Shown: piece by piece, positions 22,853 through 29,284 of the stretch
Numbering within the stretch: position 1 is the first letter of the stretch
Layout: each line of letters opens with the position of its first letter
Assembly: GCA_028280525.1 (NCBI GenBank)
Contig: JANQLR010000200.1
Span: forward strand, 1 to 32,486
Length of the DNA: 32,486 nucleotides
Source: Longimicrobiales bacterium
GTDB lineage: Bacteria > Gemmatimonadota > Gemmatimonadetes > Longimicrobiales > Gaopeijiaceae
Direction of reading: 5' to 3'
Notes under the pieces: model-generated
The model's input: the letters and a program-made list of their open reading frames with translations, nothing else
Database searches by the model: none
What the model was told of the DNA's origin: nothing
Program-made: the position numbers and the translations under genes

Positions 22853-25381
22853 ATGCGCTCCACCCTCCTCCGCACCGCGGCGCTCCTCGCGCTCGCCCTC
22901 CTCCCCCTCGCCGGCCCCGCCGCGGCACAGGACGACGAGGGGCTCCCGACGATCGAATCGAAGGTCGAAGGGATGGAGAAGATCGACGGCTTCATCCCGC
23001 TCTACTGGGAGGCGGATGCGGGGAAGCTCTGGCTCGAGATCGGGCGCTGGGACGAGGAGATCCTGCACTACGTCTCCCTCCCGGCCGGGATGGGTCAGAA
23101 TGACCTGGGGCTCAACCGCGGCGACCTGCGCGGTTCGCAGGTGGTGGTCTTCGAGCGGGTGGGCCGGAAGGTCTTCATGAAGCAGCCGAACTACGGCTAC
23201 CGCGCCACGAGCGACGACCCCCTCGAGCGGAAGAGCGTGGACGACGGCTTCCCGGTCTCCATCCACTGGGGATGGACGGCGGCGGCGGAGACGGAGGACC
23301 GGGTCCTCGTGGACGCCACTGCGTTCTTCATGCGCGATGCGGCGAATGTGGCGGGGTCCCTTCGCGGTCAGGGGCAGGGCACCTTCCAGCTCGACGCCTC
23401 GCGCTCGGCGCCCTACCTGGAGCGGACGCGCGGCTTCCCGACGAACACGGAGGTGGAGTTGACGCTGACCTTCACCTCGAACCAGCCGGGTGGCCTCGTC
23501 CGCTCGGTGACGCCGACGGGGAATGCGCTCACCGTCCGACAGCACCACTCCTTCATCGAACTCCCGGAGATCGGATCGTACGAGCCGCGTCGCTTCGACC
23601 CCCGCGCGGGGTACGGGGCGGTGTCGTACATGGACTTCGCCGTGCCGATCGAGGAGCCGCTCGAGCAGCGCCGGATCCGTCGTCACAAGCTGGAGAAGCA
23701 GGACCCGAACGCGGCGATGAGCCCCGCGGTCGAGCCGATCGTGTACTACCTGGATCCGGGGACGCCGGAGCCGGTGCGGACGGCGCTCCTGGAGGGGGGT
23801 CGCTGGTGGAACGAGGCCTTCGAGGCGGCCGGCTTCATCGACGCCTTCCGGGTCGAGATGCTCCCCGCCGACGCCGACCCGATGGATGCGCGCTACAACG
23901 TGATCCAGTGGGTGCACCGCTCCACGCGCGGGTGGTCGTACGGCAACTCGATCGTCGATCCCCGCACCGGGGAGATTCTGAAGGGTCACGTCACCCTCGG
24001 CTCCCTCCGCGTGCGACAGGACCACATGATCGGGGAGGGGCTGACGGCGCCGTACGAGAACGGCGACGAGAACCCGCAGGACATCATGGACATGTCGCTG
24101 CTGCGCATCCGCCAGCTCTCCGCGCACGAGATCGGGCACACGATCGGGCTCAGCCACAACTACATCGCGAGCGCGCAGCGGGGCGCCGGTGACATGTCGG
24201 TCATGGACTACCCGCACCCCCGGATCGAGCTGACGAGCGGCGGGGAGATCGTGGTGACCGAGGCGTACGACCGCGCGATCGGCGAGTGGGACAAGACGGC
24301 GATCCAGTACGGCTACACCGACTTCCCCGAGGGGACCGACGAGACGGCGGAGCTCGATCGGATCCTGATGGAGGCGGCGGGCCGCGGCGTCACCTACATC
24401 ACCGATGCCGACGCGCGCGCTCCGGGCGGTGCGCACCCGGACGCCCACCTCTGGGACAACGGCGCCGACGTGGCCGCCGAGCTCGACCGGATGATGGATG
24501 TCCGCCGCGTCGCGCTGAACCGCTTCGACCTCTCGGCGATCAGGTCGGGCGACCCGCTGGCCACGATGGAGGAGGCGCTCGTCCCGCTCTACCTGCACCA
24601 CCGCTTCCAGATGGAGGCGACGACCAAGGTTGTGGGCGGGATGCACTACACCTACGCGCTGCGAGGGGACGGGCAGGAGCCGCTCCGGCCCGTCTCGGCG
24701 GAGGCCCAGGAGGCAGCGCTCGACGCCCTCATGCGGACCCTCGACCCGCAGGAGCTGCGGCTGCCGATGCGGATCCTCCAGAACCTGCCGCCCCGTCCTC
24801 CCGGGTACGGCGGGGGGCGCGAGCTCTTCCGGAAGTGGACGGCGCCCGTCTTCGACGCGGTCTCGCCCGCCGCTGCGGCCGGCGATGCGACGCTGAGCTT
24901 CCTCCTCCACCCGAACCGGATGGCGAGGCTCGTGCAGCAGAAGGCGATGCACGACGAGCTGCCGGGGATGGAGGAGCTCTTCGAGCAGCTCTGGGAGCGG
25001 CTCTGGGACACCCGTGCCGGCGACGCGTACGCGGCGGAGATCCAGCGGACGCTCCAGCACGCCCACATCGGTCACCTGATGCGCCTCGCGTCGGAGGCCG
25101 GGATGCCGCAGGTGCGGGCGATGGCCAGCTTCGAGCTGAATGGGATCGCTTCGCGACTGGAGGACCGGTTCGGCAACACGGCCCAGAACGCCTCCGACTT
25201 CCTCGCCATGCAGGAGATCGAGCGCTTCTTCGACCGCGACATGGAGCCGATCACCATCCCCGGCCAGCCGAACCTCCCGCCGGGGAGCCCGATCGGGCAG
25301 CCGCAGATGAAGTGGATCCTCCCGACGGCGACCGGGTGGATGATCTCGGCGGACGACGCGCTCCGCTGCGACTGGCACTGA
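22853..25381 (+). CDS. secreted zinc-dependent metalloprotease, DUF5117/DUF4953 type
   Basis: The 842-residue protein has a Sec signal peptide (residues 1-26, cleavage after AAAQ). An N-terminal beta-rich domain (DUF5117-like, about 30-220) is followed by a metzincin-like catalytic domain with HEIGHTIGLSHN: zinc ligands His425, His429 and His435 and general base Glu426. The Met-turn is probably SVMDYPHPR about 20 residues on. A C-terminal helical domain (about 530-842) completes the family architecture. It should act outside the cytoplasm on proteins or peptides. The ATG at 22853 has GGAG six bases upstream. A small membrane protein follows after a hairpin. Confidence 0.92.
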   Translation: MRSTLLRTAALLALALLPLAGPAAAQDDEGLPTIESKVEGMEKIDGFIPLYWEADAGKLWLEIGRWDEEILHYVSLPAGMGQNDLGLNRGDLRGSQVVVFERVGRKVFMKQPNYGYRATSDDPLERKSVDDGFPVSIHWGWTAAAETEDRVLVDATAFFMRDAANVAGSLRGQGQGTFQLDASRSAPYLERTRGFPTNTEVELTLTFTSNQPGGLVRSVTPTGNALTVRQHHSFIELPEIGSYEPRRFDPRAGYGAVSYMDFAVPIEEPLEQRRIRRHKLEKQDPNAAMSPAVEPIVYYLDPGTPEPVRTALLEGGRWWNEAFEAAGFIDAFRVEMLPADADPMDARYNVIQWVHRSTRGWSYGNSIVDPRTGEILKGHVTLGSLRVRQDHMIGEGLTAPYENGDENPQDIMDMSLLRIRQLSAHEIGHTIGLSHNYIASAQRGAGDMSVMDYPHPRIELTSGGEIVVTEAYDRAIGEWDKTAIQYGYTDFPEGTDETAELDRILMEAAGRGVTYITDADARAPGGAHPDAHLWDNGADVAAELDRMMDVRRVALNRFDLSAIRSGDPLATMEEALVPLYLHHRFQMEATTKVVGGMHYTYALRGDGQEPLRPVSAEAQEAALDALMRTLDPQELRLPMRILQNLPPRPPGYGGGRELFRKWTAPVFDAVSPAAAAGDATLSFLLHPNRMARLVQQKAMHDELPGMEELFEQLWERLWDTRAGDAYAAEIQRTLQHAHIGHLMRLASEAGMPQVRAMASFELNGIASRLEDRFGNTAQNASDFLAMQEIERFFDRDMEPITIPGQPNLPPGSPIGQPQMKWILPTATGWMISADDALRCDWH

Positions 25382-25399
25382 CGGGTCGAGGTCGACCCG
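25382..25399 (+). terminator. palindromic hairpin immediately after the metalloprotease stop
   Basis: CGGGTCGA at 25382-25389 and TCGACCCG at 25392-25399 are perfect inverted copies that begin one base after the TGA stop; allowing a loop, a 6- to 7-pair stem is realistic. It may terminate or attenuate transcription before the small downstream gene. Confidence 0.4.
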
Positions 25400-25424
25400 G
25401 GCGGCGCCCCGACTCGCGACGCCG

Positions 25425-25667
25425 ATGATCGAAAACGCACCGACTCTGCTCGGAGGACTCGCCGGCGCGGCCCTCGTCCTGGGGGTCGCGCTCTTCCTCC
25501 TGCGCAGCTATCGGAAGGGCCTCCAATCCGAACGGGACGAGTATCTGGGAGCGATGGGCTCGCCGGCGCTCGAGGCGATGATGGAGGAGGCGAGGCGGCA
25601 GCGGGAGCTGCTCAATCGGCGCGAGGGCGGGGGCGAACGGGGCGGCCGTCCGCCGGCAGCGCCGTAG
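25425..25667 (+). CDS. small single-pass membrane protein
   Basis: An 80-residue protein with one membrane helix (about 8-27, LLGGLAGAALVLGVALFLL), then a basic and charged cytoplasmic helix (YRKGLQSERDEYLGAM ... MMEEARRQRELLNRRE) and a Gly/Pro-rich end. No ribosome binding site stronger than a weak GCGACG is visible before the ATG at 25425. No family is recognised. It may be co-transcribed with the metalloprotease if the hairpin between them is read through. Confidence 0.55.
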   Translation: MIENAPTLLGGLAGAALVLGVALFLLRSYRKGLQSERDEYLGAMGSPALEAMMEEARRQRELLNRREGGGERGGRPPAAP

Positions 25668-25712
25668 GGGGTCGCGAGGCACCCTTCGGCGAACGCCTCC
25701 GCGGATTCCTTC

Positions 25713-25740
25713 TTGACCCGCCGGAAGCACCGCGTGTAGC
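25713..25740 (+). promoter_or_regulatory. candidate promoter of the barrel protein gene
   Basis: TTGACC (25713-25718) and TGTAGC (25735-25740) are 16 bases apart. The first matches five of six -35 consensus positions, the second only three of six for -10. A transcript would start near 25747 and place the duplicated 28-base element in its first few bases. The match is modest. Confidence 0.3.
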
Positions 25741-25751
25741 GTTCGGGAGGT

Positions 25752-25779
25752 GAGTGTGTCAGGCCTCGGCCACCGACTC
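25752..25779 (+). repeat. 28-base duplicated leader element, copy A
   Basis: This stretch, with core GTGTGTCAGGCCTCGGCC, is 26/28 identical to 26619-26646. Both lie 35-45 bases upstream of a GGAGGA ribosome binding site of a gene for an exported protein, and both are followed by AACTCGAT (here 25790-25797). The inner GGCCTCGGCC is partly self-complementary. A 6-pair hairpin (25783-25788 with 25797-25802) lies between it and the ribosome binding site. Promoter, protein-binding leader and structured RNA are all possible. Confidence 0.6.
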
Positions 25780-25814
25780 GCCGTTCGAGAACTCGATCGA
25801 ACGGAGGAGACTCG

Positions 25815-26501
25815 GTGACCCGAGGCTTTCGTGTATCTGGCGGTCCGCGCAGGACTGCCCTGCTGACCGCCCTCGCGGTGGCCGTCGGGGGACTGGCGCT
25901 CTCCGGGCACCCGCTCTCGGCGCAGGCGCCCGCCTTCGCCGGCCCGCCCCCCGCGGCGGACACGGCCGAGGGTCCCGTTCCGGCCTTCGTCGGTGAGGTG
26001 GGCGAGTCCGTCGCGGAGACCCCGACCGGGATCTGGTGGGGCTTCGGCGTCGGCGGGGGCTCTCTCCGCTTCACCTGCGACCTCTGCGCGCGGGAGCGTG
26101 ATCGAGGCCCGACGCTCTACGCGGCGGTGGGAGCCTACGCGGCTCCGGGCCTCCGCGTCGGGATGGAGGGGGGCGGGTGGACGCGGGACGACGGCGCGGT
26201 GCGCGAGGAGATGTACCGCGCCGGGCTGACCGGTTTCCTCCACCCGGACCCGGAGAGCGGCTTCCACGTCCTCGCGGGGCTCTCCTGGGTGGGGTACCGG
26301 GCGGACGACATCCGCTACGACTCGGGCGCGCTCTCGGTCGGGCTGGGGTGGGAGTTCGAGGTCGTGCCCGGGTGGGCGGTCGGGAACGCCGCGCGCATCG
26401 ACGCGGCCTCCTTCGGGAGCTTCCAGAACGACGACGATCGGGTCGCCGAGGATGTGGGGCTCTCGCTCGTTCGCTTCGAGGTGACGGTGCGGCGGCGGTA
26501 G
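25815..26501 (+). CDS. outer-membrane beta-barrel-like protein
   Basis: A 228-residue exported protein with a long signal peptide (basic residues 1-13, hydrophobic 15-30, probable cleavage after LSAQA). The mature part has alternating short strands with Gly/aromatic pattern (IWWGFGVGGGSLRF, GPTLYAAVGAYAAPGLRVGMEGGG, FHVLAGLSWVGY, YDSGALSVGLGWEFEVV), typical of small eight- to ten-strand barrels, and a CDLC pair at 88-91. The GTG at 25815 has GGAGGA six bases upstream. It carries leader element copy A. Function is unknown. Confidence 0.68.
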   Translation: MTRGFRVSGGPRRTALLTALAVAVGGLALSGHPLSAQAPAFAGPPPAADTAEGPVPAFVGEVGESVAETPTGIWWGFGVGGGSLRFTCDLCARERDRGPTLYAAVGAYAAPGLRVGMEGGGWTRDDGAVREEMYRAGLTGFLHPDPESGFHVLAGLSWVGYRADDIRYDSGALSVGLGWEFEVVPGWAVGNAARIDAASFGSFQNDDDRVAEDVGLSLVRFEVTVRRR

Positions 26502-26618
26502 GGACGGAACGGGTCCGCTGGGGGAGGTCGTCCTCCGCTGGACCTCGGATCGGATGCGTCCTCCCGGCGAGTCCGGCACCGATCCTGCAGGACGTTTCGA
26601 CACGACATTTCATGCGGA

Positions 26619-26646
26619 GAGTGTGTCAGGCCCCGGCCACCGGCTC
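26619..26646 (+). repeat. 28-base duplicated leader element, copy B
   Basis: This copy differs from copy A at two positions (core GTGTGTCAGGCCCCGGCC). It is followed by AACTCGAT at 26667-26674, 20 bases after the element compared with 10 in copy A, and then the ribosome binding site of the lipoprotein gene. A small ATCGA/TCGAT hairpin can form in the intervening sequence. No promoter is obvious upstream. Confidence 0.6.
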
Positions 26647-26687
26647 CCGCCTTTATCGAAGGCTTCAACTCGATGGAGGACGGTCCG

Positions 26688-27989
26688 ATGTCCGGCCCAA
26701 CGCAGCCCCTCGCTCTCGCGGCGCCCCCCTCTCGAGGCGCACGCCTGTTTCGCTGGGCCCTCGGGCTCGTCGTCTTCGCCGTCGCGGTCTGGCTCTCCGC
26801 CTGCAGCGACGGCGACACGGGGACCACGCCGACCGCGGACGGCCTCCCCGTCCCCTCGGGTGCGCTCTTCGCTCAGGCGCACGGGATCTGGGAGCCGAGC
26901 GGCACCGACACCTGCAGTCAGGCGATCCACGACGCCTACTCGACCGTCGGGCCCGACGGGGTCGTCTACCCGACCTGGCACCCCCCGGTCGACCCGATCA
27001 CCGGGTGCACCTTCGGCCACGAGCACGGGCGCGACCCGCGCGAGTCCGACCTGTATGCGGAGGTCGGCGCGATCCCCTTCGGCTACGCGAACGAGCACCT
27101 GATGGAGAGCGGTTTCGGGGCCGAGCGCCACGAGGACCACGTAGGGCACAAGATCGAGTGGGAGAACGACGTCGAGATGCGGCTGGGCGACGGCGCCTCC
27201 GCCGTCTTCAGCGTGACGTGCGACATCCTCGCGAAGCTGCATCAGGGAACGCACTCGCCGGACGCCTACACGAACAACCTGCACGAGGTCGTCTACCACA
27301 TCCGCTGCACCGACGGGACCGGCTTCAGTGCAACGCTCCTGACCCCGATCGGGCGCGCGGGTGAGCTGGTCGTGGCGTGTGATCGCGGCGACCGGGTGTC
27401 TGCCGGGACGGCGAACCCGTCGATCTCGCCGGACGGGGGGGGCAAGCGGGCGATCCCGGCGATGGGGTGCGTCGAGTCTCGGGTGCTCCAGGAGGCCGCC
27501 TCGGGTGGCCGTCCCCGCTTCGACTCCGCGCTCCGCGAGTCGTGGGAGATCAACGGGCGGCTGCGCGCGGAAGGAGGGCGCACCCTCGTCTCCTTCAACC
27601 CCTACTTCCAGGTCTTCAACCCGAGCCGCTACTTCGACCCGAATCAGGCGCGGGCGATCGGGCGACCCATCGACCTCTGCCATCGCCCCGAGATCGCCGG
27701 GCGAGACCGGTGCGAGGGCGTCGGGGCCGATGTGACCTGGGACGACCCGCGCTCCCCCTTCGACGGGACGCGGCGCTTCGTCGACATCAACGCCAACAAC
27801 GTCCGCAACGCGGACGGCCCGACGATCTGGTACACCGACCCCCTCGGGCTGAACGGTTCGCCCTTCCCCTTCCCGGGCTCGATCCGGCAGTGGATCGCCG
27901 TCCACGACAACGAGGGCGTGGACCTGCACGGCCCGCAGATCGGAAAGGACCGGGACTACGACGCGGAGGGGGTTCGTGCGCCGAACTGA
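26688..27989 (+). CDS. multi-histidine lipoprotein of unknown family
   Basis: A 433-residue protein with a lipoprotein signal: basic residues, hydrophobic helix 22-38, then WLSAC with Cys39. A Ser/Thr/Gly linker leads to a mature domain with FGHEHGRDP (His111, His113), HEDHVGHKIEWEND (His148, His151, His154) and about eight cysteines (for example 76, 107, 175), suggesting a metal site with disulfides. I do not recognise a family. The ATG at 26688 has GGAGGA seven bases upstream; an in-frame ATG at 26673 overlaps that site and is unlikely. It carries leader element copy B and runs 14 bases into the next gene. Confidence 0.75.
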   Translation: MSGPTQPLALAAPPSRGARLFRWALGLVVFAVAVWLSACSDGDTGTTPTADGLPVPSGALFAQAHGIWEPSGTDTCSQAIHDAYSTVGPDGVVYPTWHPPVDPITGCTFGHEHGRDPRESDLYAEVGAIPFGYANEHLMESGFGAERHEDHVGHKIEWENDVEMRLGDGASAVFSVTCDILAKLHQGTHSPDAYTNNLHEVVYHIRCTDGTGFSATLLTPIGRAGELVVACDRGDRVSAGTANPSISPDGGGKRAIPAMGCVESRVLQEAASGGRPRFDSALRESWEINGRLRAEGGRTLVSFNPYFQVFNPSRYFDPNQARAIGRPIDLCHRPEIAGRDRCEGVGADVTWDDPRSPFDGTRRFVDINANNVRNADGPTIWYTDPLGLNGSPFPFPGSIRQWIAVHDNEGVDLHGPQIGKDRDYDAEGVRAPN

Positions 27990-28647
27990 CCCCGATCGCT
28001 CGATGCGTGGAGGAGCTCTCCTGGTCGTCGTCCTCCTCCTGCTGCCCGCTGCGGCGCCGGGGTGGGGCGGGCTCCACGCGCAGGTCACCCCCGAGACCCC
28101 CCGCCTCCTCGGCACCGAGGTCCCCCACGGCCTCGGGGTGTACGCGGTCGAGTTCGGCGCGCTCGGAGGGGACGGTCGCGGTGTCGCCTTCACCTGGACC
28201 GGGGGGCTCCCGGCCGGACCGGACGCAGGGCTCCGCCTGCGCGGCGGCTTCGGCGAGGGTGCAGGCGGCGAGGACGCCGGCTTCGGCGGGATCGACGTCT
28301 GGCGGAGGCTCACCAACCCGACCGACGGGCTCCCCGTCGACCTCCTCTGGACGACCGGGGCCGGCGTCTCCGTCGGGGAGTGGACGCTGATCAGCGTCCC
28401 CGTGGGGGTCACCGCGGGCGTCTCCCTCGCGGGGGGCTCCGTCTGGCTAAACCCGTACGTCCACGCCGGCGTCGTCTTCGACTACCAGACGGGGGACGAG
28501 GCGCCGGAAGACGACTTCGAGGTCGGGGTCGCCACCGACCTGGGGGTCCACGTCTCCTTCGATCGAAGTCGCCGCTTCGTGCTGAGTGCCGCGGCGGGTC
28601 TGGGCGACCGTCAGGCGGTCGCGCTGGGGGTTGTCGTGAAACCCTGA
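27976..28647 (+). CDS. small outer-membrane beta-barrel-like protein
   Basis: A 223-residue exported protein. After a short basic segment, a leucine/valine-rich signal helix (about 13-25) leads to probable cleavage after LHAQ. The mature part alternates strands (GLGVYAVEFGALGG, VAFTWTGGLPAG, VTAGVSLAGGSVWLNPYVHAGVVFDYQTG, LGVHVSFDRSRRFVLSAAAGLG), a pattern of an outer-membrane barrel. The GTG at 27976 overlaps the lipoprotein gene by 14 bases and has GGAGG six bases upstream; an ATG at 28003 has no such site. The overlap implies joint expression with the lipoprotein. Confidence 0.65.
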   Translation: MRRTDPDRSMRGGALLVVVLLLLPAAAPGWGGLHAQVTPETPRLLGTEVPHGLGVYAVEFGALGGDGRGVAFTWTGGLPAGPDAGLRLRGGFGEGAGGEDAGFGGIDVWRRLTNPTDGLPVDLLWTTGAGVSVGEWTLISVPVGVTAGVSLAGGSVWLNPYVHAGVVFDYQTGDEAPEDDFEVGVATDLGVHVSFDRSRRFVLSAAAGLGDRQAVALGVVVKP

Positions 28648-28849
28648 TTCGAGCCGGGTTGTCGGGCGTTCGGGCCGTTGTCTTCTTCCTCTCCACTCGC
28701 CAGGGCCCGTCCCACCACCGCGCCCACCCGGTCTCCCCGGGGCCTCGGCCCCGACGCCCCATCTCGCGACCAGCCGCGGGGTGGGGCGACCTCGTTCCAC
28801 CCCACGGGGGCCCGTTCCCTGCGGTGAACCCCTTTCCATCCCGGCCCCG

Positions 28850-28877
28850 TATTTTATTGTGACATTGTAAATCAAAT
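28850..28877 (+). promoter_or_regulatory. AT-rich leader upstream of padR
   Basis: This 28-base stretch has only five G or C bases inside an approximately 70% GC region. It contains ATTGT twice (28856-28860 and 28864-28868) and ends in GTAAATCAAAT. It lies 17 bases upstream of the PadR ATG. A promoter, possibly overlapping an autoregulatory PadR site, is the natural reading. A -10-like TGTAAA is present but no matching -35. Confidence 0.5.
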
Positions 28878-28894
28878 CTCCTTCCGTCCCGCTC

Positions 28895-29284
28895 ATGCCC
28901 ACAGATCGCACCTCCGACGCCGGCTCGTCCGACGCCGCGCCTCACCTGGGCGAGCTGGAGGAGCTCGTCCTCCTCGCCGTTCTCCGCCTCGGCGCCGACG
29001 CCTACGGTGCCGCGCTTCGAAAGGAGCTGCGGGAGCGGGCGGGACGAAGCGTTTCGGTCTCGACGATCTACGTGACGCTCGTCCGGCTCGAGGAGAAGGG
29101 ACTGGTCCGTTCCGAGATGGGTGCCCCGACCGCGGTCCGGGGAGGACGCGCGAAGCGGATCTTCGCGCTGACCCCGGCTGCGGTCACCGCACTCGAGGCG
29201 ATGCGAGGCCGACGGGAGCGGATGTGGGAGGGGCTCGACGATGCGGCGGAGGCCGTCCGACGCGCGGGGAAAGGCGGGAGGTGA
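28895..29284 (+). CDS. PadR family transcriptional regulator
   Basis: A 129-residue regulator. The winged helix-turn-helix spans about residues 18-76, with LGELEELVLLAVLRLGADAYGAAL, the recognition helix STIYVTLVRLEEKGLV and the wing GGRAKRIFALT; the rest is the C-terminal dimerisation helix. PadR proteins next to ADOP permeases are a common pairing in Acidobacteriota and Gemmatimonadota and are expected to control that operon. The ATG at 28895 follows a CTCCTT-rich leader with no clear Shine-Dalgarno. Its stop overlaps the permease start (GTGA). Confidence 0.93.
   Translation: MPTDRTSDAGSSDAAPHLGELEELVLLAVLRLGADAYGAALRKELRERAGRSVSVSTIYVTLVRLEEKGLVRSEMGAPTAVRGGRAKRIFALTPAAVTALEAMRGRRERMWEGLDDAAEAVRRAGKGGR

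Noticed and set aside
21686-25378. A 1230-codon open frame on the minus strand opposite the metalloprotease gene
   Set aside because: Most of it is the antisense shadow of the metalloprotease, with arginine/histidine/valine-rich composition. Only its last 106 codons encode a recognisable protein (DUF1905).
26673-26687. ATG five codons upstream of the chosen lipoprotein start
   Set aside because: It overlaps the GGAGGA ribosome binding site that serves the ATG at 26688 and has no site of its own.
28778-28803. Seven-pair hairpin (GGGGTGG/CCACCCC) in the gap before padR
   Set aside because: The 12-base loop and very G/C-biased arms make it expected by chance in this composition, and it is 130 bases after the upstream stop.
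28864-28877. PadR-type palindrome in the AT-rich leader
   Set aside because: Only TTG/CAA around TAAAT is symmetrical; three pairs are too few to call an operator from sequence alone.
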